A stretch of 29,651 nucleotides of DNA. Source: an uncultured Bacteroidales bacterium (lineage in GTDB: Bacteria > Bacteroidota > Bacteroidia > Bacteroidales > Bacteroidaceae). The translations under genes and the position numbers were made by a program. Of this stretch, positions 22,791-29,651 are shown piece after piece. Below the pieces are notes generated by a model, which did not search any database, had not been told where the DNA came from, and worked only from the letters and a program-made list of their open reading frames with translations. Each line of letters begins with the position of its first letter. The stretch's first letter is position 1. Location of the stretch: NCBI GenBank assembly GCA_937876995.1, contig CALEFD010000050.1, forward strand, positions 1 through 29,651. Reading direction: 5' to 3'.

Positions 22791-23717
22791 ATGGCAGTAG
22801 ATCCGGAAAGATGGGGAATAATGTACACCCCGCGTGCAGGAGTACGAAACAAAATGAAACGTTGGTATCAGATTAAAGAGTATCTGAATCTGCGTGGCGT
22901 TAAATATGATTCATTTCAGTCCGATGGAGATGGCTCTACAGAGGTCTTAACCAAGATGCTGATAAATAATGGATATAAGACAATTGTAGTAGTTGGAGGC
23001 GATGAGGCTCTTAATGACGCTGTGAATGCTTTGATGTTCACTCCTCGCGAAGTGCGTTCTGAAATAGTTGTAGGTGTAATTCCAAACGGAATTGGAAATG
23101 ACTTTGCAAGTTTCTGGGGACTTGACGTAGAGAACTACAAACAGGCTATACATTGGATAATAGAGCGCAGAGTAAAGAAAATAGATGTAGGATACTGTTC
23201 ATATAAAGAGGGTGACGAAGAAAAAGTTCGCTACTTTCTTATGTCGGTAAATATTGGTTTAGGCGCGCAGGCTATTAGATTATCTGATATCTGTAAACGT
23301 TTTGGCAAAAAGAATCCATCATATATATTGGCTATATTTGCTCTGTTTAAGGAGAGAAAGCAATATAAAATGCGCATAAAGGTCAATAATGAGGAGATAA
23401 ACGATAAGATTATGACACTGTGCGTAGGTAACACTCGTGGATATGGACTCACTCCAAGTGCAGTGCCATATAGCGGATGGTTAGATGTTTCGGTTGTATA
23501 TCGTCCTAAACTTATGGAGATGATTCGCGGACTTTATATGCTGCTCCACAATCAGTTACTTAATCATGAACAGGTTAAACCGTATCGTTCAAAATCTATA
23601 GTTATATCTGAATCGGATGGTACAATAACCTGTTTGGACGGTCACACATTGGTACACACCTATCCGTTAACTATTTCACTTGAACCATCGGTGATGAACT
23701 TTATTATTCCCGGATAA
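22791..23717 (+). CDS. Diacylglycerol/lipid kinase-fold protein (YegS/BmrU-like)
   Basis: The 308-residue protein has the two-domain fold of diacylglycerol, sphingosine and YegS-type lipid kinases. Hallmarks are IMYTPRAGVRNKMKR at the start, a nucleotide-binding VVVGGDEALNDAVNAL at about 67-81 and VIPNGIGNDFASFWGL near 105-120. NIGLGAQAIRLSD is near 155-165, and a C-terminal strand domain ends in CLDGHTL. The usual GGDGT of the family is GGDEA here (69-73), so either ATP binding is altered or this is a subfamily trait. It lies between miaA (3 bases) and kdsA (12 bases) and is probably co-transcribed with them. The lipid substrate is unknown. Confidence 0.82.
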   Translation: MAVDPERWGIMYTPRAGVRNKMKRWYQIKEYLNLRGVKYDSFQSDGDGSTEVLTKMLINNGYKTIVVVGGDEALNDAVNALMFTPREVRSEIVVGVIPNGIGNDFASFWGLDVENYKQAIHWIIERRVKKIDVGYCSYKEGDEEKVRYFLMSVNIGLGAQAIRLSDICKRFGKKNPSYILAIFALFKERKQYKMRIKVNNEEINDKIMTLCVGNTRGYGLTPSAVPYSGWLDVSVVYRPKLMEMIRGLYMLLHNQLLNHEQVKPYRSKSIVISESDGTITCLDGHTLVHTYPLTISLEPSVMNFIIPG

Positions 23718-23729
23718 AATAGATAAGTT

Positions 23730-24521
23730 ATGCAGTTATTAGGAAAATCGGACAATTTCTTTCTGTTGGCAGGTCCTTGCGTTATAGAAGGCGAAGATAT
23801 GGCTTTGCGTATAGCAGAAAAGATAAAAGGAATAACAGACAGATTGGGAATTCCATTCGCTTTTAAAGGATCTTACAGAAAGGCAAACCGTTCAAAAATA
23901 GATTCGTTTACAGGTATAGGCGATGAAAAGGCTTTAAAAATATTGGGTAAAGTAGCAAAAGAATTTGATATTCCTGTAGTTACAGATATTCATCAGGCTC
24001 AGGAAGCTGCCATGGCGGCTGAATATGTAGATGTACTACAAATACCGGCATTTCTTTGCCGTCAGTCAGATTTGTTAGAGGCTGCAGCCCGTACAGGAAA
24101 GATTGTAAACATTAAGAAAGGCCAGTTCCTTTCTCCGGAGGCAATGAAATTTGCGGCTCAAAAGGTGGTTGATTCCGGCAATAACAATGTTATACTTACA
24201 GAGCGTGGCACTACATTTGGATATCAGGATTTGATAGTCGATTATCGCGGTATTCCTATTATGCAGCAGTTTGGTTTTCCTGTTGTGGTAGATTGTACAC
24301 ATTCTTTGCAACGTCCCAACCAGTCAGCCGGTGTTACAGGCGGACAACCTGAAATGATAGAGACTATAGCTAAGGCTGCTATTGCGGTTGGTGCAGATGG
24401 TTTGTTTATGGAGACTCATCCGGTTCCGGCCCAAGCAAAAAGCGATGGTGCCAATATGCTTGCGTTAGACTTACTGGAACCTCTACTGGAGAAATTAGTA
24501 CGACTGCGTAAAGCATTGTAA
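23730..24521 (+). CDS. kdsA: 3-deoxy-D-manno-octulosonate 8-phosphate synthase
   Basis: KdsA condenses phosphoenolpyruvate with arabinose-5-phosphate to make KDO8P, a precursor of lipopolysaccharide inner core. The 263 residues contain AGPCVIEG (14-21), FKGSYRKANRS (45-55), the GQFLSPEAMK segment and CTHSLQRPNQSAG. The residues C17, H191, E228 and D239 match the metal ligands of the metal-dependent class (as in Aquifex) rather than the metal-independent class with Asn. Its presence shows that the organism makes KDO. It is last in the run with miaA and the lipid kinase, and a hairpin follows. Confidence 0.96.
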   Translation: MQLLGKSDNFFLLAGPCVIEGEDMALRIAEKIKGITDRLGIPFAFKGSYRKANRSKIDSFTGIGDEKALKILGKVAKEFDIPVVTDIHQAQEAAMAAEYVDVLQIPAFLCRQSDLLEAAARTGKIVNIKKGQFLSPEAMKFAAQKVVDSGNNNVILTERGTTFGYQDLIVDYRGIPIMQQFGFPVVVDCTHSLQRPNQSAGVTGGQPEMIETIAKAAIAVGADGLFMETHPVPAQAKSDGANMLALDLLEPLLEKLVRLRKAL

Positions 24522-24563
24522 TTATTTCATCAGTTAAATAAAAGTATTAACGCAACAAATGCA

Positions 24564-24595
24564 GTGGGCGACTAAATCACTTATTAGTCGCCCAC
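24564..24595. terminator. Bidirectional hairpin terminator between convergent genes
   Basis: A perfect 12-bp stem, GTGGGCGACTAA (24564-24575) with its complement (24584-24595), closes an 8-base loop. It lies between kdsA and the oppositely oriented secreted-protein gene. Confidence 0.83.
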
Positions 24596-24616
24596 ATTGT
24601 TATAGTGCAATTTATA

Positions 24617-25135
24617 TCATTCTCTGCTGAGTTGAATTAAGCCTTCTTCTTTGTAATAATCCAACCAATAAAGTATATCCTTGCGCATTTTATTGTTGTA
24701 CATATCATCAATAAACCAATTATTCCGTTCATAGACTACTGTTAGAATTTGTTTATAATCATTTTCACAATTATGAATATTGACAACTACTGTAGCCTTT
24801 TTCTCGTTAATCATTTCTACGCTTATAACCTTAACGGAAAGGTCTTTGCACCAATCTTGAGCGCAGATCCAATGATCTGAATCGTGAATAATGGGTTCTT
24901 GCAACAAATTTTCTAAATCTCCTATCATATTGTCAAGAAGAAGTAATTCTTTAGAAAAATAGAGCGAATCGAAATAGCAACTCGTTGGCCTATTATTAGA
25001 ATCACTCCAATGTTCTACCATTTCAGTAAAAACATGATTGTAGATATCGTTTACACGCTTTTCTATCTCCTTGGTTTGTGCATTCACGTTAAGAAACGTG
25101 ATTAGCATCAATACAATAGTGATAATTCGATGCAT
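24617..25135 (-). CDS. Small secreted protein, DUF3828-like
   Basis: The 172-residue product has a signal peptide (MHRIITIVLMLITFLNVNAQ), and a mature part with features that resemble DUF3828. These are an early helix (IEKRVNDIYNHVF), a Y-F/D segment (CYFDSLYFSKELLLL), an acidic HDSDHWICAQDWCKD centre, and the closing strand pair ILTVVYERNNWFIDDMY. The two cysteines in WICAQDWCKD could form a disulfide. Function is unknown. It starts 14 bases after serS and is probably co-transcribed with it, without an obvious functional link. DUF assignment is from pattern memory only. Confidence 0.6.
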   Translation of the reverse strand: MHRIITIVLMLITFLNVNAQTKEIEKRVNDIYNHVFTEMVEHWSDSNNRPTSCYFDSLYFSKELLLLDNMIGDLENLLQEPIIHDSDHWICAQDWCKDLSVKVISVEMINEKKATVVVNIHNCENDYKQILTVVYERNNWFIDDMYNNKMRKDILYWLDYYKEEGLIQLSRE

Positions 25136-25149
25136 CCTGATCTAACTAA

Positions 25150-26427
25150 TTAGTCGATGATGTCGAAACCGCAGTAAGGAACCAGAACTTTTGGAATGCG
25201 AATACCTTCAGGAGTCTGATTGTTCTCAAGTAGTGCAGCAACTATACGTGGCAATGCAAGAGCAGAACCATTCAAGGTGTGGCAAAGTTCTGTTTTCTTA
25301 TCTTCTGCTTTACGATAACGACACTTCAGACGGTTAGCCTGGTATGTATCAAAGTTTGAAACAGATGAAACTTCCAACCAACGCTTCTGTGCCTCTGAAT
25401 ATACTTCAAAGTCGTAGCAAGTTGCAGCAGTAAAGCTCATATCGCCACCGCAAAGATGAAGAATTCTGTATGGGAGTTCCAACTTTTGGAGCAGTCCTTC
25501 AACGTGTGCCAACATCTCTTTGTGGCTCTCTTTACTGTGTTGTGGTGTATCTATACGTACAATCTCAACCTTTGAGAATTCGTGCAGACGGTTCAATCCG
25601 CGAACATCCTTACCGTATGAACCAGCTTCGCGACGGAAACACTGTGTGTATGCACAATTCTTGATAGGTAATTGTTTTTCGTCCAGAATTACATCTCTGT
25701 AGATGTTTGTAACAGGAACTTCGGCAGTTGGAATAAGATATAAATCGTCCAACTGGCAGTGGTACATCTGTCCCTCTTTGTCGGGCAACTGACCTGTGCC
25801 GTAACCTGAATCCTGATTAACAACAGTAGGAGGCATAATCTCTGTATATCCGGCTTTAGTGGCTTCGTCCAGGAAGAAGTCTATCAATGCTCTCTGCAGA
25901 CGTGCGCCTTTGCCAATATATACAGGGAAACCTGCGCCTGTTATTTTAACACCTAATTCCCAATCTATCAGGTTATATTTACGTGCCAATTCCCAGTGTG
26001 GAAGAACATCGTCTGGAAGGGTAGGGATATTTTCTACCTGTTTTGCTATAACATTGTCTTCTGCTGTCTTACCTTCCGGAACGTCATCGTAAGGAATGTT
26101 TGGAACAGTGTAAAGAAGTGCTTGTATTTCATTTTCAGCATTGGTCATAGCAGATTCAAGTTCCTTGTTTGTCTCTTTAAGTACAGCAACCTGAGCTTTG
26201 ATTTTTTCTGCTTCTTCTGCCTGGCCGGCTTTCATTAACTGGCCTATACCTGCTGCAAGTTTTTTGCTTTCAGCCAGATTGTTATCTAACTGAGCCTGTG
26301 ACTTTTTACGGATATTGTTCAGTTCGATAATCTTGTTTATAACCTCTTCAGCATTTGAAAAATGCTTCTTCTTCAGACCTTTCAATACCAATTCGGTCTG
26401 TTCTGTTATCTGTTTTATTGTGAGCAT
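25150..26427 (-). CDS. serS: Seryl-tRNA synthetase
   Basis: SerRS charges tRNA-Ser (and tRNA-Sec where present) with serine. The 425 residues have the N-terminal antiparallel coiled coil (about 28-100) that contacts the long variable arm, and a class II catalytic domain. Visible motifs are TAEVP (234-238), motif 2 FRREAG (264-269) and motif 3 GSALALPR (387-394). Length is normal. It lies downstream of rpmA behind a hairpin terminator. A weak -7 box (TATCTTTA, 26446-26453, minus strand) may provide its own start. Confidence 0.97.
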   Translation of the reverse strand: MLTIKQITEQTELVLKGLKKKHFSNAEEVINKIIELNNIRKKSQAQLDNNLAESKKLAAGIGQLMKAGQAEEAEKIKAQVAVLKETNKELESAMTNAENEIQALLYTVPNIPYDDVPEGKTAEDNVIAKQVENIPTLPDDVLPHWELARKYNLIDWELGVKITGAGFPVYIGKGARLQRALIDFFLDEATKAGYTEIMPPTVVNQDSGYGTGQLPDKEGQMYHCQLDDLYLIPTAEVPVTNIYRDVILDEKQLPIKNCAYTQCFRREAGSYGKDVRGLNRLHEFSKVEIVRIDTPQHSKESHKEMLAHVEGLLQKLELPYRILHLCGGDMSFTAATCYDFEVYSEAQKRWLEVSSVSNFDTYQANRLKCRYRKAEDKKTELCHTLNGSALALPRIVAALLENNQTPEGIRIPKVLVPYCGFDIID

Positions 26428-26452
26428 TGTTCTTACCGATTATATTAAAGAT

Positions 26453-26484
26453 AAAAAAGGCTCACAATGATAGTGAGCCTTTTT
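26453..26484 (-). terminator. Intrinsic terminator of rplU-rpmA
   Basis: A 12-bp stem, AAAAAGGCTCAC (26454-26465) with GTGAGCCTTTTT (26473-26484), has a 7-base loop. On the minus strand it ends in six T. Confidence 0.9.
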
Positions 26485-26497
26485 GTATTGTTCGTTT

Positions 26498-26767
26498 TTA
26501 GGCTTCAGCGTTTTCCAATGGAATAACTGAAACATAACTCTTGTCGTTGCGTCCTTTTTTGAACTGTACTGTTCCATCAACAAGTGCAAACAGAGTATGA
26601 TCCTTACCCATACCAATGTTTTCACCCGGATGATGTGATGTGCCACGCTGACGTACTATAATGTTGCCTGCTTTAGCAAACTGTCCGCCCCAAATTTTAA
26701 CGCCGAGACGCTTACTAGCTGACTCACGTCCGTTCTTAGAACTACCTACACCTTTTTTATGTGCCAT
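26498..26767 (-). CDS. rpmA: Ribosomal protein L27
   Basis: L27 reaches toward the peptidyl-transferase centre of the large ribosomal subunit. The 89-residue protein begins MAHKKGVGSSKNGRESASKR, the conserved N-terminal tail without the pre-sequence found in Firmicutes. It continues with GVKIWGGQFAKAGNIIVRQRGT. It lies 20 bases downstream of rplU and is co-transcribed with it. Confidence 0.97.
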   Translation of the reverse strand: MAHKKGVGSSKNGRESASKRLGVKIWGGQFAKAGNIIVRQRGTSHHPGENIGMGKDHTLFALVDGTVQFKKGRNDKSYVSVIPLENAEA

Positions 26768-26787
26768 ATCTTCTTCGTTTTTTAGGG

Positions 26788-27105
26788 TTATGCTATAACT
26801 TCTTTAACAAACAACTCTGTAAACTGCTGACGATGACCGTTCAATTTACGATAGCCTTTTCTGCGTCTTTTGTGGAATACAAGAACTTTGTCACCCTTTA
26901 CAAGAGCGCTCTTTACTTCACAAACTACTTTTGCACCTTCGATGGTTGGAGTGCCTATTACAATCTGGCCATCTTTGTCTGCAAGAAGAATTTTACCGAA
27001 CTCTACTGTTGCACCGTTTTCTGCATTCTGGATGTGGTGCACGAACAGCTTCTTACCCTGTTCAATTTTGAACTGCTGTCCCTGAATCTCTGCGATTACG
27101 TACAT
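26788..27105 (-). CDS. rplU: Ribosomal protein L21
   Basis: L21 binds 23S rRNA in the large subunit. The 105-residue protein starts MYVIAEIQGQQFKIEQGKKL, which fixes the ATG at 27103-27105. The frame extends to 27216, but that part lies in the leader. The C-terminal HKRRRKGYRKLNGHRQQFTELFV is the typical basic end. It is the first gene of the rplU-rpmA operon, with a strong promoter and a leader of about 80 bases that could be autoregulatory. Confidence 0.97.
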   Translation of the reverse strand: MYVIAEIQGQQFKIEQGKKLFVHHIQNAENGATVEFGKILLADKDGQIVIGTPTIEGAKVVCEVKSALVKGDKVLVFHKRRRKGYRKLNGHRQQFTELFVKEVIA

Positions 27106-27187
27106 TATTTTTATTCGCTTTATTCGTTTCTCCGTGAGGTGGTTAGCTAACCTCTGCCAACTCTTTTTTGACCCCTGCGGACTAAAT
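27106..27187 (-). promoter_or_regulatory. Leader of the rplU-rpmA mRNA, possible ribosomal-protein autoregulation site
   Basis: The predicted transcript starts near 27187, leaving about 80 bases before rplU. It contains the palindrome GGTTAGCTAACC (27141-27152), which can extend with outer GAGG/CCTC pairing. Ribosomal-protein operons are often controlled by leader structures, and an L21 leader is known in other phyla, but I cannot match this one to a known class. Confidence 0.35.
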
Positions 27188-27193
27188 CGGTTG

Positions 27194-27224
27194 CAAAAGT
27201 ACTGCTTTGCTTTCAAACAGCAAA
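27194..27224 (-). promoter_or_regulatory. Promoter of rplU-rpmA
   Basis: TTTG (27221-27224), exactly 19 bases, then TACTTTTG (27194-27201) on the minus strand. A full match to the consensus. Confidence 0.75.
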
Positions 27225-27254
27225 ATTAATATACTCTTTTTTTCTTAATTATTT

Positions 27255-29588
27255 TTAAGTAAGTTCATTCAGTATGTTCGCGGCAGTCAGCGCATCTTTT
27301 GCATAATAATCTGCCTTTATGTCTGTGGCAATATCCTGTGTGAGTACTGCACCACCAACTATAATTGGGCAAGGTACATTATTCTGATGCAAATATTCTA
27401 TGGTTTCACGCATGGAATCTACAGTGGTAGTCATCAATGCGCTTAACCCTATAGCCAAAGCCCCTGTTTCCAAATAAGTGTTGTAAATATCCTCTTTGGT
27501 AACGTTCTTGCCTAAATCTTTTACAGGGTAACCATAACTTTCAAGTACAACTTTAACAATGTTCTTGCCTATATCGTGAACATCGCCTTTTACTGTTGCT
27601 ATAATAACTGGCGCTTTGTCCTGAATTTCTGTTGAACTTTTACTGCTCTTTTCTGCTGCAAGAATATCGAAAGCGCGTTTTGCGGCTTCTGCAGAACGTA
27701 TCAGCTGAGGCATAAATATCTTATTGGATTCAAATCTGTTGCCTACCTCTTGCAATGCAGGAATAAGTATGTTGTTTATTATGTGGTCACTATCATTTAA
27801 AGTGAGTTCTTTTTCAATACCGGCAGAAATCTGTTCTTTAAGTCCGTTTACAATTGCATCGTAGAGTGAAGCCTCACTATTGTTACTCTCCTCTTTAACG
27901 GTGTTGAAATCAATATAATTCTGACATTTGTCATCTTTCCCGGTAAGAACCATATATGATTTTACTACCTCCATTGTATCTTTATCCAATGGATTCATAA
28001 TAGGCATATCAAGTCCGTTTTCTAATGCCAGGGCTAAGAATGTTCGGTTTAGATATGCTCTTTCTGGTAGTCCGAATGATACGTTTGATAATCCTATTGT
28101 GGTTAGGAAACCCATATTGTGCAGTGCAGAAAGGGTATCTAAAGTGATTCTTCCGTACTGCTGATTTGACGATACAGCCATAACAAGACCATCGAATACC
28201 AATAATCTTTTATCGATGCCAAGTCTTTCTGCTTCGCAGATAATGTTCTTTGCAATGGCTACTCTGCCTTCTGCACTCTCTGGAATGCCGTTCTCATTTA
28301 GCGGTAGTGCTACAACCGGTGTATTGAATCTTGCAATAAGAGGGAGTAGGGCGTTCATACTATCGGCATCGCCATTTACGGAATTTATCATAGGAACTCC
28401 GTTGTATAATCTGATGGCCTCTTTTAGTGCGTTGCTGTTTGAACTGTCAAGTTGAAGGGGTAAATCGCAAACCTCCTGTATCTTCTTTACAGCATTACAA
28501 AGTAGTGCGGTTTCGTTACAATTAGGAATACCTACATTCAAGTCCAGGAAGTCGGCTCCGCTCTCTTTTTGAGCTAAAGCCTCTTGTTGCAGATATGAAT
28601 AGTTCTCTTCTGTAAGAGCCTGTTTTAACTTTTTCTTTCCTGTTGGGTTGAGCCTTTCACCGCAAATAACTCCTTTGTCTAATTTTACAAGTTGTGTTGA
28701 AGAACAGATGTATGTGCCATCTATGGTTGATACTCCTTTTGATGGTTTGTCTTTATATGTATCTGCCACAACTTTTATTGTAGATGGTGATGTTCCGCAA
28801 CATCCACCTATTATGTTTGCACCTGCTTCTATCAGTTTTCCACACCATTCAGCAAACATTTCATCGGTGTAGTTGTAAACCACTGTTCCGTTTATTAACT
28901 GTGGTAATCCTTTGTTTGCTTGTGCCAATAGAGGAACCGAAGCAAATGGTTTCATTCTTTTTACTACTTCCAGTACAATGTCTGGTGATTCAGAGCAATT
29001 TACACCTAATGCATCTACGCCTAATGACGATAATGTCAGGGCTACAATTTCCGGTGTAGAGCCGGATAATGTATGAAGTGTATTGTCAAAAGTCATTGTG
29101 GCAAATACAGGAAGGTTGCTGTTTTCCTTAATTGCCAATACAGCCGCTTTAATTTCGTAAAGGTCTGCAAAGGTTTCAAGCAGATAACCATCTACCTTTG
29201 ATGCTGTATATTCTACTATCTGACGGAAATTATTATATGCCTCTTGGAATGTGTATTCACCTATAGGTTCCATAAGTCTGCCTGTAGGAGAAATGTCAAA
29301 AATAACATTTGCACCATCTGCTACTGCTTTGGCGTTTTCAATGGCTGTGTCTGCTACTGTCTGCCAACTATATTGGGTGGATTCCCATTTAGCAGGGTTT
29401 GTTCCAAATGTATTTGTGGTGATATAGTCAGCTCCGGCTGCTACATAGTCTGCCTGTAACCTGCGAACGGCATCCGGTGCTACTATGTTTAATATGTCTA
29501 TTGAATAATGTTCTGCTTGTGGCAATTTTGAGAGCTCTGTGCCCGTTGCACCATCGAATATCTTAATCAGCTCTTTGTTTGTAATCAT
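27255..29588 (-). CDS. metH: Cobalamin-dependent methionine synthase lacking the reactivation domain
   Basis: MetH transfers a methyl group from methyl-THF through cobalamin to homocysteine. The 777 residues hold three parts. The homocysteine S-methyltransferase barrel (1-280) has zinc ligands C198 and C263/C264 (GVNCSE, GGCCGT). The pterin-binding barrel (about 305-560) starts at GERLNPTGKKK. The B12-binding cap and Rossmann domains (about 575-777) have DVHDIG, with axial ligand H671, then SALMTT and GGAVLT. The C-terminal AdoMet reactivation domain of E. coli MetH (about 1,230 residues in all) is absent; the frame ends right after the B12 domain. Reactivation would need a separate protein. 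The gene follows another minus-strand gene by 18 bases. Confidence 0.95.
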   Translation of the reverse strand: MITNKELIKIFDGATGTELSKLPQAEHYSIDILNIVAPDAVRRLQADYVAAGADYITTNTFGTNPAKWESTQYSWQTVADTAIENAKAVADGANVIFDISPTGRLMEPIGEYTFQEAYNNFRQIVEYTASKVDGYLLETFADLYEIKAAVLAIKENSNLPVFATMTFDNTLHTLSGSTPEIVALTLSSLGVDALGVNCSESPDIVLEVVKRMKPFASVPLLAQANKGLPQLINGTVVYNYTDEMFAEWCGKLIEAGANIIGGCCGTSPSTIKVVADTYKDKPSKGVSTIDGTYICSSTQLVKLDKGVICGERLNPTGKKKLKQALTEENYSYLQQEALAQKESGADFLDLNVGIPNCNETALLCNAVKKIQEVCDLPLQLDSSNSNALKEAIRLYNGVPMINSVNGDADSMNALLPLIARFNTPVVALPLNENGIPESAEGRVAIAKNIICEAERLGIDKRLLVFDGLVMAVSSNQQYGRITLDTLSALHNMGFLTTIGLSNVSFGLPERAYLNRTFLALALENGLDMPIMNPLDKDTMEVVKSYMVLTGKDDKCQNYIDFNTVKEESNNSEASLYDAIVNGLKEQISAGIEKELTLNDSDHIINNILIPALQEVGNRFESNKIFMPQLIRSAEAAKRAFDILAAEKSSKSSTEIQDKAPVIIATVKGDVHDIGKNIVKVVLESYGYPVKDLGKNVTKEDIYNTYLETGALAIGLSALMTTTVDSMRETIEYLHQNNVPCPIIVGGAVLTQDIATDIKADYYAKDALTAANILNELT

Positions 29589-29606
29589 ATTGTGCTTATT
29601 CTTGTT

Positions 29607-29651
29607 TTATTTGAAATATTCAGTTGCTACGTATTTGATGTTGTCAATCAG
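29607..29651 (-). CDS. C-terminal tail of an unidentified gene upstream of metH
   Basis: Only the last 14 codons are in the window, reading LIDNIKYVATEYFK then TAA. The frame is open to the window edge. It ends 18 bases before the metH ATG, so it is probably in the same operon. The tail is too short to name the protein. Confidence 0.5.
   Translation of the reverse strand: MIDNIKYVATEYFK

Noticed and set aside
26761..27150. 129-residue plus-strand frame
   Set aside because: It is antisense to rplU and its leader, both of which are certain.
27106..27216. Longer N-terminus for L21
   Set aside because: The extension has no similarity to L21 and would be read through the predicted leader and past the transcription start.

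Overview
The window reads as a chromosomal segment of a Bacteroidales bacterium (Bacteroides/Prevotella-like). Three things point there. Promoters repeatedly match the Bacteroidetes pattern TTTG-N19/20-TAnnTTTG. Ribosome-binding sites are mostly absent. The gene content (DUF4831, hpt-adk-obgE, ssrA with a short FALAA-type tag, MalQ with a CBM20-like N-terminus, KDO synthesis) is typical of that order. No species can be assigned from the sequence alone.

Layout. At the left edge (1-795, minus strand) is a mobilization pair: a relaxase cut by the window edge, coupled by an ATGA overlap to a MobC-type accessory protein. It is followed by about 320 bases without a gene, which may hold the transfer origin or the end of a mobile element. 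Then comes a BlaI-type repressor and an M56 (BlaR1-like) membrane peptidase with an unusual C-terminal domain (1113-3722). Housekeeping genes follow: a POTRA-less Omp85-like outer-membrane barrel, tRNA-His(GUG), the minus-strand set malQ, ffh, folD and capA-like together with DUF4831, and the plus-strand set hpt, adk, obgE. Next are a methionine-rich secreted protein and a DUF389 membrane protein. Between DUF389 and ssrA lies an array of tiny triloop hairpins (16886-17091). The remainder is rny, zapA and a ZapB-like coiled-coil gene, a conserved gene of unknown function, gapA, an operon-like run miaA / lipid kinase / kdsA, serS with a small secreted protein, rpmA/rplU behind a leader, and a metH lacking the reactivation domain. 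The last 45 bases are the tail of another gene.

How the genes work together. Several units are functional neighbourhoods: purine salvage and nucleotide balance with the Obg GTPase, RNA decay with Z-ring factors, ribosomal proteins L21/L27, and envelope sugar and lipid metabolism. The M56/BlaI pair should form a self-regulated envelope sensor; a 14-bp dyad overlaps its promoter.

The most unusual item is the array at 16886-17091. It holds eight consecutive mini-hairpins with three-base loops. Seven loops fit C(GNA)G, the class known to make exceptionally stable DNA minihairpins, and stem sequences differ between units by paired changes. I do not recognise it as a named element.
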